Numbered from the stretch's first letter, positions 11,065-23,754 are shown. The stretch: DNA of 64,000 nucleotides from Laguncularia racemosa (GCA_037954665.1 JBBMOL010000150.1:868001-932000), one strand, 5' to 3'. Translations and numbers: made by a program. Notes: generated by a model from the sequence alone, not told the origin.

Positions 11065-12504
11065 TGATAAAGGCATATTTTATCATGTTGTATCTTGTGA
11101 TTGGTATATATATTATTGTCAATTATTAGAAATTTCCAATAAAAAGATACTTAAATTGCATTTAAGTTAATATCTTAGGGATTAATGAACTTGAAGATGT
11201 ACATGATGCAAAACATGAAGAAATCACAAGCAAGGGATGAGACACGGCCGTGCCTAAAAGAAGAAGGAAAGAAAAAAATGCCGAGAAGCTTATGGAGTTA
11301 TCCCACGGCCGTGGTTTATGTGGTGGTAGTAACAACCACATTACACACGGCCGTGCCACATGTGGTGGACTGCCAACTTTTCATATTCTTGTGAAATTTG
11401 TACGTTTCTACGGAGCATAAAAGGAGGGGTGAGAAAGAAAAGAAAAAGGAAAACATACGACCGGGGGGAGGAGAGGAGATTTTGAACAATTTGGGCAGAT
11501 TTGAGAACTTTGTTTTGAGAAACTTTAGCTTTTTACAAGAGAATTGAAGATTGAATTCAATTGTACTTCCATCAATTGAGATCAAGTTAGAAATCTCTGA
11601 AGAGTTGTTTTAGGATCTTATTTCCAGATTTGCTACATATTGGTGACTTCTTATCCTAATCATATTTTGCATTTATGTGAATTGGTTTTTATGTCTTTAA
11701 TGGATTCTTTAACATTTTTCGTTGAATTTTATCTTGTTGTTATCTATTGTATGGCTGGCTAATTTCATTTGTGGGAATAGTGGATGAAGCCCTAGTTTGC
11801 TAAAATGATCAGTGTAGTTTGGTTATGAGATTGACATATATGTGGAGTATTCATGTTGACAATTCATATAATTTCAATTTAATTGTGATAAGATTAGATT
11901 GTTAGAAATCCAATCAATACAAAAGTGGAGATAGGATTTGTTAGGAATTCTTAATTAGACGAATGAGTCAATGCGAAAGCAGCGTTAATTGGTTTAATTA
12001 GGGTTCATATAGAGATTAAAGCTATGTTCTAATTAATTATTCACTGAGAGATTAGGGATAATTTTATTAGGGCATAAGGCGATCATAGCATTGAAAAATA
12101 TATGAGAGTATATTAGAATCCTTTGTTAATTAGAGATATGAAAATGGACTAATTGATTTGAGGTTTAAAATGTTGAACTCACGTGAATAACCACATATAA
12201 GTTGATTTCAATAATTTAACGGTAGTTTGATTAGCATGACTAGGGTGAATTCTAAATTCCTACTGTTCAATTGGAAGTATTTATAAGAATCTTATAATTC
12301 TCATTGGCATAGAACTTAATTTAATCTATTTAGTTAAATATAAAAAAGATTCCTATTTGAATTACCTAAATATCAGTATAAGTTATTATAGGTTTGGTAA
12401 TCTTTTTAGTCATCGAGGGAACGATACTCTACTCATCATATATTACTTGATTGCGACCTAGTATACTTGCTAGCGATTTCACATATACATTTCACTAGTG
12501 ATCA
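11065..12504 (+). mobile_element. Solo LTR S1 inside G1, TSD CCAGC
   Basis: A 1440-base block begins TGATAAAGGC, ends CTAGTGATCA and is flanked by CCAGC at 11060-11064 and 12505-12509. G2 is continuous at this place (near 45265), proving insertion. A plus-strand TATA-like CATAAAAGG at about 11416 suggests plus orientation. CACGGCCGTG dyads lie at 11244, 11304 and 11346, upstream of it. No coding sequence or second LTR is present, so it is a recombined solo LTR. The family is not identified. Confidence 0.87.
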
Positions 12505-12509
12505 CCAGC

Positions 12510-13205
12510 CTTCCTCTCTTTTTCCTTTTGAGATTGACTTTTGTATTCCTTTTCTCTCTTGCTATCTTTTGCTCTCTCACTCTCCCTCTATTTTTCACTC
12601 ACCTTATGTTTTGCAAAAGACTGTTGTAGCTGCAACTGATCCTCATACACCTTTTTAGGTGTTAAAGGTTTAAGATTAAAGCTTTTCCCTTGGTGAACAA
12701 GCGTATACTTGTTAGAAAAGCTATCATGAACAACCTTCCTATCAAATTTCCATAGCCTCCCCAACAACACATGACACGCTTGCATTGGCACTACATCGCA
12801 TAACACCTCATCCTCATACCTTCCAATGCGAAAAGCAATCAAGGCATGCTTACTTACCTTAGTCTCGCCACTATCATTCAACCACTGCAATTTGTATAGA
12901 CTAGGGTGTTTAGTAGTCTTGAGTCCCAGCCTCTCAACAATAAAATTACTCATCACATTGGTGCAACTTCCTCCATCAATGATCACACTGCAAATATGAT
13001 CACCTAGATAACATCTAGTATGAAAGATATTCTCTCTTTGCACCTCCTCTTTTTCCTTCACCTGCACATTTAAAGCTCTCTTCACTACTGCCACTAACTT
13101 CCCTATTGCAGGCTCCTCATCATCACTAGCGTCCTCTAATGGAGGCATATCATCCTCTTCACTATCCCCCTCAGTCTCATACTCACCATCATCACTCAAA
13201 ATCAT
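12510..13205 (-). pseudogene. G1 protease and linker
   Basis: An acidic leader (EGDSEEDDMPPLED) precedes RENIFHTRCYLGDHICSV, then IIDGGSCTNVMSNFIVERL and CHVLLGRLWKFDRKVVHD. D-G-G stands where D-S/T-G is usual. The same form is in G2, so it is family-typical. The C-terminal lysine-rich linker (FAKHKVSEK) is cut by S1. The N-terminal boundary follows the gag zinc knuckle after a stop near 13246. Confidence 0.82.
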
Positions 13206-14291
13206 AACACGCCTATTCGGACATTGACTAGCAATATAGCCTCTACCTTAGCATTTAAAACATCTAATGTCACGATTTCTAGGAGTAGAAGAGTCAAGTT
13301 TACCTTGATCACCAGGACTAGAACCCGCTTGCCTCTGCTCTCCTTTTGGTTTGGTGGATAAAGGCTTTTCTTCCTTCTTCCATTGGTTAGTCTTCCAGGC
13401 AGATGAACCAGCACCCTGTTGAAACTGTGCAGCACTACTACCTTTCCTCCTGTGTTGGTTCTCAACCTTTATAGCCATATGAACCATATCTTCCAATTCT
13501 ACATAATGCTGCAATTCCACGACATTTTGAATTTCTCTATTCAATCCAGCAAGAAACCTAGCCATGGTAGCCTCTCTATCCTCCTCTACATTCGCCCTAA
13601 TCATAGTAACTTCCATCTCCTTGAAATACTCATCCACACTTCGGCTTCCCTACCTAAGAGTTTTCAATTTTTTGTGTAATTCACGATAGTAATATGCAGG
13701 CACAAACCGCTTCTTCATCACCCTCTTCATCTCTTCCCACGACTCAATAGGTGGTTCGCCATTCCTTCTTTGATTTAACATTAGTTGATCCCACCACACT
13801 ATGGCATAATCCGAAAATTCAATGGCAGCAAGTTTCACTTTCTTTCTCCCACTATAGTTGTGATAATCAAATACCATCTCTACCTTCTTCTCCCACTCTA
13901 AGTACGCCTCGGGATCATTCTTCCCTTGGAAAGGAGGAATCTTCATCTTTATACTACTCAATTGATTATCCTCTCTATTCCTATCTCCTCTATCTTCCCA
14001 ATCCCTAGTTCCTCTATTCCTACCACTATAACCTCTATAACTCCCGACAGAAGGTTCATCAAATTCATCATCCAACATTTCATCTCCACCCCTTTGTACT
14101 CTCCTAGAACAACTCTCCCTCTTACGCCTTTGGAAGACGTTTTTATATTGCTCTAGTCTTTGTTCCACCGTCTCATGAATTTGTTCCATGCCCTCCTAAA
14201 ACATCCTCTTCATCTCACCCCTCAATGCCTCAATCACTAACCTAGCATCAAACCTTCCCCTCTCACTTTCAGGAGAATGTTGCCTTGACAT
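13206..14291 (-). pseudogene. G1 gag
   Basis: The likely start is the ATG at 14291 (MSRQHSPESERGRFDARL). Then follow a charged region and the capsid signature MKIPPFQGKNDPEAYLEWEKKVEMVF, with AIVWWDQL and KRFVPAYYYRELHKKL, and the zinc knuckle CFKC-stop-GRGYIASQC. There are stops at codon 32 (TAG), before GSRSVDEYF (TAG) and in the knuckle (TAA). The first two sit at the same codons as stops in G2. The His of the knuckle is Tyr here. Confidence 0.83.
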
Positions 14292-14791
14292 AGTTCTTGC
14301 AGAAAAGATTAGTACTAACACAAATATATATAATTAAACCTCACGATTCACTCCCTTATGTGTTTCGCTCAAAGGATGATATCATACAGTTACTCGTGTA
14401 TTCTCACAAGCAATGATGACATCAACTCACCAATCCCTCTTCTCAATTCTCTTGGAACTAACCCAAACTACACCAATTCCCTTCCGGAGAATTCAAAACA
14501 ACTCTAGCGCTCGAATTTTTTTCCTCTTTTTCTTTCAGATTTTTTTTTTTTGCCTTTGTTTATTGCTCTTGATCACGTTCCTTTTTTTTTTGTCGTAATT
14601 CTTCCTTTTTTTTTGTAACAAAAATTGACTAGTAGGTATTACACTTTCAATAGACAATTAACACTATGAAATTGAATACGAACAATTGATATGAATGATT
14701 GGAGTTAGGGTTTTGATGTTACCTTCCTCAAACCCAACTGATGGTTTAACAAACCTAGGCTTTGATACCAAACTGATACGAAATCGGTTTA

Positions 14792-14802
14792 CTCTGATAC
14801 CA
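14792..14802 (-). promoter_or_regulatory. G1 primer binding site (tRNA-iMet)
   Basis: The minus strand reads TGGTATCAGAG, three bases (GTT) inside the LTR end at 14806. A second copy of the primer-site plus LTR-start junction (TGGTATCAAAG next to TCGTATCA) lies at about 14760-14782. The junction is thus duplicated. Confidence 0.85.
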
Positions 14803-14805
14803 AAC

Positions 14806-15719
14806 TGATACGAACCATGCCAACGTGTGACGAAACCCAATACCAATACGTTCGGAATTTGCTACCTAAGATGTCAAACACACTCAAGTGGAAACCACGA
14901 CCCGTTGCCTATAAGTGAGACAAGAACCTTGGTATAATATGTAGACACCACAATCGGGATGAAAAACCGATTGATAAGTCGGGATGAACGCCACGGAGTA
15001 AAAATCCGATAAGTTCTAGATTAGTTCTTTAAAGAACCAAGAGAGGAATTCTCTCAAAGTGTTTTCAAACTTGTATGTTGTATATTCTATTTTTCTATCT
15101 ATTCTAAACCCTAGGAGCTTTATAGTAGGGTTTACAATTCATAACAATAAAGGCCCAAAATGACATAACATCATTAAGTTGCGTAAAAATAAAAAAACAG
15201 GGACGTAAAGGCCGGCGGCGTTGAAATGAAGGCCAGCGGCCTTGGAGCCGGCGTAAGCATATACACGATCGGCATTGGAGATGTACATGACCATGTACTT
15301 CTAGTCGTGTATCTTTCTGTGGAAATCTTGACAACATACATGACCGTGTACTTCTAGTCGTGTATCTTTCTGTGGAAATTCTTGACACCATACACAGCTG
15401 TGCCTTTGAACCGTGTATACGACCGTGTATGATTCTGTGTAACCTCCAGACTCGTACACGGCCGTGCCTTGTAAAGACACGCCCTCTTCAACCCGTATCT
15501 GTTATGACTTGTACAAGAGCAAGGGCATTCCCATGGTTGTTCCAATCCTTTCCAACTTCATGATTGCTCCAATCCTTTCCGACTTCATGGACATCCTTTA
15601 TCAACCCGTTAAGTGCTTCCTTTAATCGTTTCGCTCGAGTTCTTGTGATCGGTCCAGGTGGCACTTCAAGAGGATCCACATTCCATCTTCTAGCTTGGCT
15701 CCCATCATGGCTCTCGTCA
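14806..15719 (-). mobile_element. G1 5' LTR (914 bp)
   Basis: Partner of 8714-9679. It has the same TGATACGAAC start, a TATA-like box at 15118-15125 (minus), a dyad array at 15280-15490 and the pol-tail sequence at 15488-15719. It ends CTCGTCA and is followed by the AATAC TSD. Most visible differences from the 3' LTR are C/T and G/A transitions plus one array unit. Confidence 0.88.
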
Positions 15720-15721
15720 AA

Positions 15722-15835
15722 TACTCTTAAATATAGTAGTTTTAAAAAAACATTACGTAAATATTGTATCCAAAATTATTATTCCTAAAATAGGTTTTGA
15801 AGGCATGGACGTGATTTGTGACTTTAGTAAAAAAA
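15722..15835 (+). repeat. M1 left terminal inverted repeat
   Basis: It aligns over about 110 bases with the inverted right copy, sharing ACTCTTAAATATAG at the outer end and GACGTGATTTG at the inner end. Just inside are short GGCATGGAC / GGCGTGGAC repeats, and the right copy has a related GAAGGCATAGAC on the opposite strand. Confidence 0.75.
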
Positions 15836-16399
15836 AAAAATTATTACTAAAGGCGTGGACCTCGCTTATGCCTTCAAGCAAGGCATGAATGAGGTTCGCA
15901 CCTTCAGTGCAATTATAGTGAGGAATTTTTTTTTTTTTTTATCGTGATAGAATCCTACAGACTTATAAAATTATTACAAAGTAACACTATAAACCTATGA
16001 AATTATTGCAAAGCAATACTATAAACCTATTAAAGTAATATAGTAAATTTATACAATATCATAACATGTGATTTCTAATGTGTGAAAAAAAAGTTTGCAT
16101 TGATAGTTTATAATATAAATACGAATCATCAACTCATATGCTCGTTAGCTCATATTTCCATTTTTACACCTTCAATTTCCTCTACAAATTTCACTCCATC
16201 GCATTGTTTGAAAATTCTTATTTTCTTAATTTCTGTTTCACGCAAGTTTTAGCTTACTAAAGTATGTGTGTGGAAATATCTTCAACAAAGTAAGAGTTCG
16301 GCATGCCTTTTTGAGAAAAAATTAATTTTTTTTGCTATTATACTACTTCATATGAATGCATAAAAAAATAAGTGCAATTATGTGTACTCCATTATTTTT

Positions 16400-16637
16400 A
16401 TTGAAGTAGCAATAGTTGTTAATTAATTGTTAATATATCGTTAATTAACATTAGCAAATGAATTAGTAAAAAAATTTAGCATTTTTTATATGAAATGTTT
16501 GAATTTTTTGTTGTGAAAATTATTATAAAAGTAATCATTAATGATGAAGTAATTATTCCTTAATTAGTCATTATTTAATTATTAGAAAAATAATTAGGAA
16601 AAACCTTTATGTTGATTGTAATAACTTATCTTTATGT
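16400..16637. repeat. Left part of M1 AT-rich repeat region
   Basis: TTAATTAACA, 'attagtaaaaaaattt' and 'aattagtcatta' motifs correspond to the tandem units at 20869-21745. The stretch is separated from them by S2. This supports continuity of M1 before the S2 insertion. Confidence 0.55.
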
Positions 16638-16642
16638 GTTAT

Positions 16643-19600
16643 TATGAGGACCTAAACTTAAGCAAAAATGTTAAAATTAAAATAATATATATATATGTGT
16701 GTGTGTATAAGGTAAAATGAATGTATATATATGTTATATGCTAAAAATAAAATAAATATATATATAAATAATAATAATAATAATATGAATTATATGGGCA
16801 TATATATATATATATGATGTGCCTAAAATCAAGATTAAGCACATACAAAACCAATTTGAAAGACAAAGAAACAATGTCAATCAAACTAGTCTTAATCACA
16901 TGAACAATGGTGTCAAATCTCAATGTTTATAACCAATTCTTCTAATGAGGATGTGATCAATCTTAAGTATCCAAAAGATGATGTGCTTTAAAGGGGGTTA
17001 AGCATAATCAAATAACAAATGATGAACTCCAATCAACACCCATGTCACACAAGAAGGATAAACCCCTAATTCCTCAAGAAATCCAGATGTTAAAACTGAG
17101 CATGATGTGATACCCAAAAGGAGATATGCTTAATTGATTCAAGCATGTAACATAATCCACTGAAATAAACTCCACAATAGGCGTGAATATACTAACAATC
17201 AATATCACTTGGTTTGATCAACTCCTCACAAATTAATCTTAATTTACGAAGATGGAAATCAAAAGGATATATAGAACAATCAATTGCTAGATTTCAATGA
17301 TGAATAATGGGAAATGAATTAAGATTCCAATTCAAATTGAAAAGTTCCAATATGAAATTAGAACCCTAAATTCACGTGAACAAGAACAACATAAATTAAC
17401 TAATTCCTCACCAGATATGATGCACTAGTTTGGGATTAGGATCAACTTGTAATTTGTTGATATTACTCACAACAAATCCAAGTTCACTCACCACAATTTC
17501 ACACTTGAAATTGATAAGAGCAAAATGCTTGTAAGAGGGAATCTCTCACGGCACAAAAATGTGTTTTCTCAAAATGTTCAAAAGTCCCTAAAAACCCTAA
17601 TTAACAAGTATTTATACTTGCTCCATTTAGGGTTAAAATGACTAAAAATTATAGCTATGCCACTATATGGTGGCCAGTCCGAAAACATAAATTACAACCA
17701 AATAAAATGTCCCATAAAGCTTACAAAATAAATAGTTCAAAAATAAATTACAAATACAGAAAAATAATCTTTAACAAGCTAGCTTCGCAATGGAATTCAT
17801 CGGTTCAACTCATCTTTGATTTTTAGGTCGATCTATGGATAGCCCACAAGCTGAGTCTTAGTGAGTTTGTCCATCGCCTTGTGAAGCCAAATAAGTATAC
17901 CTATTGGAATATACAATACATGAATAAGATAAAATAGGTTGGATAATAAATAATTCCAAGGTTAATTTGCTCAAAATGGGCCCTCATCGCCAAGATTCGA
18001 AATCCTTTAGTTTTTGCCCTAATGATAAGTCTTGTCGGATTTTGATTCCTATCAATATACATATATGGAATATATAAATATATATATATGTAAAAAAAAA
18101 CGTACACATTATATTATATTATATTATACATAGCTAGAAAAAAAAGAGGAAGAAAAAAAAATGCAGAACAACGCCCTCATTCAATGTCAGCAAAATTAAG
18201 TAAGTAATATTATATATATATGTATGGACATTAGAATAGAAAGAGAAGAAAAAACAAATTATCAAAAATTAGAAGAAAAAAAAAAGAAACTAAAACTCTC
18301 TCCATTTCATCCAAAATTTCTAGGCAAATTGAAATTGAAATTGAAATTTCCAATACACAATCATCAGGTTAGGAAGAAGAACAAGATTGAAGTAGGATGC
18401 AATAAGAATTTGAAGAAATTGAAGAAAAAAAATCAAATTAAATAGGGGAGGATTTTGTTTGTTCGTTCAAAGGGGTTAGGGTAAAGCTGCTGCTAGGCCA
18501 AGCTAAGTTTATGGTTTTGGGTGGGAGAGGATTCCGACCAACATAGTGGTTGCCGGCTTTGGTGGCCGAAGGCCGGTGAACGGAGCAGCCCCCGATAACG
18601 CCCAAAACTTCCTATTTTTGTTAAAAATATCAAATGTTGATGAAAAATTATGATTTTTGGTATCCTAGCATACTTTTATGTGAATATTAATTTGATAATT
18701 TTAGTTATCTAAAATTTGATTAAAAAATATGTGGTCCTTAAGAAGTTCTCTATTCTAGTCGTAAATTAAATTGGAAAATGAATAGATCAAATGATGTATT
18801 TTTTATGTAATTTTTAGTATATAAGATACTTATATGATTTATTAGAACACCAAATCAGTAATGGTTCAAATTGGAGTCGTTTTCTATTTTTAGTGAATTT
18901 TTCAAGCTAATTACCCTATTCTGGTCGAATTAAATCTTTAGCAAAATTAGGGAATTTGACTTGATTAGTTGAATTTGATGTTCAGTTGAGGTTCATTGAA
19001 GTATAATATGATTTTAAGAAGCTTGGGTTAGTTACGAAACAAAAATGGGAGTGTTTAGTGTAAGATCGTGATAATTTAGAACCATACGATTCAATATAGA
19101 ATCAGATCAAAATTTAATTATATTAATATATAATAGAGCATAGTATACCCGTATGTATATGAATTAGAAATTGTAGGAAAATGGTGGATTATACGAGGTT
19201 AGGATGGAATTTAGGGGTTTGGAATACTGAATTAGTAATTTAGGGTTTAATAGAGTGAATGAGGTAACATTGATTGGTATAGTGATGATTTAGGTATTTC
19301 TATCGAGTAAGAAGGACAAAGGAATTTGGCCGGTGCGTTTGTTTGGATTGGCATATATTGTTTCAAGTGAGTACCTCCTTAACTTCTCTCTTGGGTACAA
19401 GTGGTTGATAATATAGACTACTTGTTGTTGGTTGAAATTACCCTGTACAATCACTTACCGTGATCAATGCAAGAGGATTGTTGAATTACATTGGTTTGTT
19501 GATGGTTGGTTGTGTGTCATGATATGGTTGGATTATGAAAAAAAAAAGAAAAAAGGGAACATTATAGAAAATCCTAGAATGAGAGTTGGGTGCGGGATTT

Positions 19601-20854
19601 GATTATACTATTCCTGATTGTATATGATGTAATAAACTTAAATTATTTAATGCTTCATGATTGTGATAGAATGCTGGGTTATTTTTAGCTTATTAGATAG
19701 GGTTTATATGACTAGTTGAGTTCATACTATTGTTGTCTCGGTAATGATGAAATATCTAAATGGATAATAAAATGGGGTTTGGGCTATAAGTACCTACTAA
19801 CCCAAAATACTTAATGTAAGAAAAGTCCTATTCCCTGCTTAGTAAGTTTGTGGTACGACCTTTGAGTCGACCTAGAGGGGTTCAAGGCACGGTTGACGAA
19901 CCGGCCCGGTTCAGTGACCTATGGGGATCTGGTCACCCCTTTTGTTAGAGGCAGGTGAAAGGCGAGCTGAATGTTTCTAACTAAAAAGAGCATGTAAGGA
20001 TGTCTTAACTGGTTAAGAAAACATTAAGTTTTGAAAAGTACATGAGAGTAGTTTATCTACCAGTTGACAGGCTTTGCCTAGGTTAATTGAAAAATATTTA
20101 TGACCTGTGAGTAAACAGGAGTGATTGAAATGGTCTCCAATGGAAATATGAGTTTGGTAAAATGGAATTACAGGAAAAATATCATTAAGTAAGATCATGG
20201 TGATGTTAAAATGTAATAAATTGAATTGGGTTTCTTGCGAGTATAACTTTGAGTTGAAAACTTGCTTGCTTGAGTAATCACTTTCGAGGTATTTGATAAT
20301 ATTATTGATTACTATTATGTGATTTTGTTCTCTGTTTTTGCTGGGTTGTTTGATTTTGTACTCACTTTGCTTCTTAAGAAGTTGAGGGGTTAGTGTTTTT
20401 GCTAACCTCAAGTATAGGTACTGAAGAATAAGTTGTTGGAGACTCGGGTCTACAGGTGTTAATCATCAGATTGTAATGTAAATATTTGTGTGTATAAGGT
20501 TGGATTTGTAATCTTTTGAGCCACTTAAGGCTATAGGATTAATCATGGGTTGTGTCTACTTACCGGGAATGTAGATCCCGATGGTATATATATATATATG
20601 ATATATGATGTGATAGGAGATTTTAAGTACATGTGTTTAGATATGATGTGGATATGAAATGATAGCGCTGTTAGCGCCATTTTATAGGACGTTTAGAAAA
20701 TTACATACAGGTTAGAGTTACATGTCCAATATTAGCAAAATTTGCCTTATCTGTAATTCAGAGACGGCATAGCAACCCACCTACAGGTACTAAGGATAGT
20801 TATAGGAATTTTGGAACAAGTTCAAGAATTAGACTTTGTAGGTGGGTCGCTACA
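16643..20854 (+). mobile_element. Tekay-like solo LTR S2 in M1, TSD GTTAT
   Basis: GTTAT occurs at 16638-16642 and 20855-20859, bracketing a block that interrupts the AT-rich tandem repeat of M1. The left end TATGAGGACCTAAA resembles other Tekay-like U3 starts, with TG decayed to TA, and the right end is GGGTCGCTACA. A plus-strand TATA-like run near 18206-18222 precedes an A-rich leader. A typical gypsy U5 stretch (19850-20854) closes it. No gag-pol is present. It contains solo LTR S3. Confidence 0.6.
16815..18054 (-). mobile_element. Nested solo LTR S3, TSD ATATA
   Basis: The block starts TGATGTGCC and ends CCTATCA, flanked by ATATA at 16810-16814 and 18055-18059. A minus-strand TATA box (GTATAAATACTT) lies at about 17608-17620, followed by a leader with AGGGTTTTTAGGG. 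It therefore reads from TGATAGGAATC at 18054 leftward. There is no coding content. The TSD is low complexity, so support is moderate. Confidence 0.58.
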
Positions 20855-20868
20855 GTTATTTTAATATA

Positions 20869-21745
20869 TTTTTGCAAAAGTTGTTGTTAATTAACTGTTA
20901 ATTAACAGTAATTAGTTGTTCATATGTAAGTAATTAATCACTAGAAAAATAATAAATGGAAAATTTTGTTTCGATTGCAAATGAAATAATTGTATGTTTT
21001 TGTACAGTTAGTTAGAAAATTAAGTAATTATTAATGATTCAGTAATTAAAGGTCATTAGTTGTTAATATGTCATTAATTAGTTATTATAAAATTAATTAG
21101 TGAAAAAATTTGTGTTTGTTGCAAATGTAAAATATTTGTATATTTTTGTATAATTAGTTATAAAATTAAGTAGTTATAAAATTAAGTAGTTATTAATAAT
21201 CTGTTAATTAAAGGTGATTAGTCGTTAATATTTCATTAATTAGTTGTTACAAAAATTAATTAGTGAAAAATTTTGTGTTTGTTGCAAATGTAAAATATTT
21301 GCATGTTTTTGTACAATTAGTTATAAAATTAATTAGTTATTAATGATCCACTAATTAAAGTTGATTAGTTATTAATATGTCATTAATTAGTTGTTATAAA
21401 ATTAATTAATGAAAAATTTTGTGTTGGTTGCAAATGTAAAATATTTGTATGTTTTTGTACAATTAGTTATAAAATTAAGTAGTTATTAATGATCCATTAA
21501 TTAAAGGTGATTAATCGTTAATATGTCATTAATTAGTTGTTATAAAATTAATTAGTAAAATTTTTTATGTTAATTACAAATGTAATATGTTTGTGTGTTT
21601 TTGTACAAGTAGTTATAAAACTACATTATTGTTAATTAACCGTTACTTGATAGTAATTAGTAATTAGTCGTTGATATCTAATTAACTAATCATCATAAAA
21701 GTAATTACTAAAAAATTTGGTATTAATTATACGTATAATATCTTT
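20869..21745. repeat. AT-rich tandem repeat, about five ~150-base units
   Basis: Units containing TTGCAAATGTAAAATATTTG, then TTTTTGTACAATTAG, then TTAATTAAAGGTGATTAG recur near 20977, 21119, 21281, 21429 and 21580. They are dense in TTAATTAA-type palindromes. They lie inside M1, between S2 and the transposase remnant. Confidence 0.75.
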
Positions 21746-22004
21746 ATCTGTTATTGTAAAAGTGGGCGTAAGCTTTAATTTATGTTAATTAACTATTAAT
21801 TAGATAGTAAATAGTCGTTGATTAATATTTTGATATTAATGGTAATATATAGTAATTTTTTTAATATATATTCTTTTTTACATGTGTGCAGACAATCTAA
21901 TCTCGTCACTACAAGCATGCCATCTAACTTCTTCTTTCAGGCCCTAAGCCTCCATTTACAATTGTCGTCTCTTCAAAAACAATAAACAAACCATAGTAAT
22001 GAAC

Positions 22005-22948
22005 TAGATTCTATAACAATGAAAATACAATGGTTCTTCATATGGTAAACCTTCACTGCTTGAATCATATTTGTCTTCATTTTGAATCTCATGCCCTTGT
22101 AGAAATCGTTACTGCTACTTGAACCACTACAAATATTAGTTTGCTCTTACTTAAAATTAATGTAACCAGCATCCCCACTAACGTTGTAGTATGGAACAAG
22201 ATCTCTAATTGCCATACTAGATGGTTTAGCTTGTTTTGATTGATATATTGCCTATCTCGAGTACATATTTATATCTTTTTCATCTATATTGTTTTCACTT
22301 TCCCCATTATCCTCATTGGAACTCTCCACGTTATCGATACTCTCCTCTTTAACACCCATTCCTACATCGGTGTCGGTTACAATTTTCGCTCCCAAACGAA
22401 CCATATACGGATCTCACGTCTATGGTCATTAGAATACTGGAGTAATTACTCTATCTATTTCATCTCCATCATTCACTTCCATCTAAGTTGGAATTGAGGG
22501 TTGAAATGTCAACAACTTAGGTTGTATTTCTGCAATATCATATGATGAATGTGGCTGATTGCTTGTATCGAATTTTCCTTACGGAAGGGCTCCTAAAATT
22601 GTAAGAAATTCTAATGTATAATTGTTGAATGCTATGATTTCCATATGATTCAACTATTTCAATGAAATGTTCAACATCTTTGTTATCTCTAATTGCCATC
22701 AACACATAACATGTACTACCCCTATGGAACATAGGATGCCTATGAATTATCTTAAACCTCACTTTAGTTGGATTAACTCCAATGCTACGACATATTCTGT
22801 ATAAGAATTCGTTGTAGTTGACATTTTTCTTCATTTTCAACTTCTTCACTAAATCCCTATCATATTCCGGCACCCAATTACTAGTCACAATATTTCCAAA
22901 TGCATAGATCACCAATTTCACGTAGTCAGCCATTATTTTCGTATCCAC
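22005..22948 (-). pseudogene. MULE transposase, N-terminal remnant
   Basis: The open frame from 22948 gives MADYVKLVIYAFGNIVTSNW, ELs replaced by DLVKKLKMKKNVNYNEF, then GVNPTKVRFKIIHRHPMF, STCYVLMAIRDNKDVEHFIE and an ELYV-like QQLYIR. This is the N-terminal domain of plant Mutator-like transposases. Past stops, an acidic linker (EESIDNVESSNEDNGESENN) and KGMRFKMKTNMIQAVKVYHM follow. The latter is the start of the MuDR DNA-binding region. The catalytic DDE core, SWIM finger and everything beyond about 22005 are absent. It is a dead fragment. Confidence 0.72.
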
Positions 22949-23725
22949 AATATATATAAATTATGGGCTTTTAGAAAAGTAAGATAATTTCTAATAACAA
23001 TAATGTAAAAAATTGCACAAAAAAAAAATCTATATCATTTTTAATTTTAATTTTTTCCCATTATTTCTAAACAAAAATTTGCAAATTTAATTAACAACAT
23101 AAAAATTATTTTGCATACTAGATATTACAAATTTCCATCACAAAATTTTTTTTTATAACAACATAGATAGTATTTTCAATTTAATATTTACAAATAATAT
23201 CAAAATTTTCATCATAACAAAATATTCTCATACTAATGCAAAAATTAATATAAGATGTTACGTATTACAAGATTTACATAAATCATTTCTAATAGACTAC
23301 AAACTAACAATAAGTAGTAATATTTTCAACAGAATATAAAATTACAGTAATACTTTCTTCAAATAATAACATCAAACACGCTAAAAAAAAACTTTAATTT
23401 TTTCTAAAAAACATGCCACAATTGATTAATTGTTGAGGAAATGCTTAGATCTTGCTATATTAATTGAAATCCCTCCATTGCTCTACAAAAGCACTTCTTT
23501 TTCTTCCTGCAAATGAGAGAAAAAAAAAACATATCGAGTTTGAAGATATGGAAAATTATAGTTAATGTTTTCTATTTCTATATTTATATATATATTTCCT
23601 CTACTGCTGTTCAGTAAGTACATTAATGGTGGATGTTAAAGTGAAAAAAAAAATGGCTGATGGGATTATTTAGTGTGGCAAAACTAAATGTGTTGACTCA
23701 GTCTATGCCTTCAGTTTTAAATCCA

Positions 23726-23754
23726 CCCCCCCCCCCCCCCCCCCCAAAAAAAAA
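23726..23754. repeat. Homopolymer C20 followed by A9
   Basis: Twenty consecutive C residues (23726-23745) are followed by nine A residues at the inner edge of the M1 right inverted repeat. The left inverted repeat has an A-rich run here instead. Length may be affected by sequencing error. Confidence 0.85.

Larger units (their letters stand above)
8714..15719 (-). mobile_element. CRM-like Ty3/gypsy chromovirus G1, whole element
   Basis: The LTRs (8714-9679 and 14806-15719) start TGATACGAAC and end CA (CTCATCA / CTCGTCA). They are flanked by a perfect 5-base TSD, AATAC (8709-8713 and 15720-15724). On the minus strand, gag, protease, RT and integrase lie between them. A solo LTR (11065-12504) interrupts it, and a large part of pol is deleted at 10443/10444. 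The pol frame running into the 3' LTR is a feature described for CRM group A elements. That clade call is inference from LTR length, this overlap and pol motifs. Confidence 0.88.

Noticed and set aside
20013..20411. 132-codon minus-strand frame as a gene
   Set aside because: It lies in the U5 part of solo LTR S2 and shows no recognised motif.
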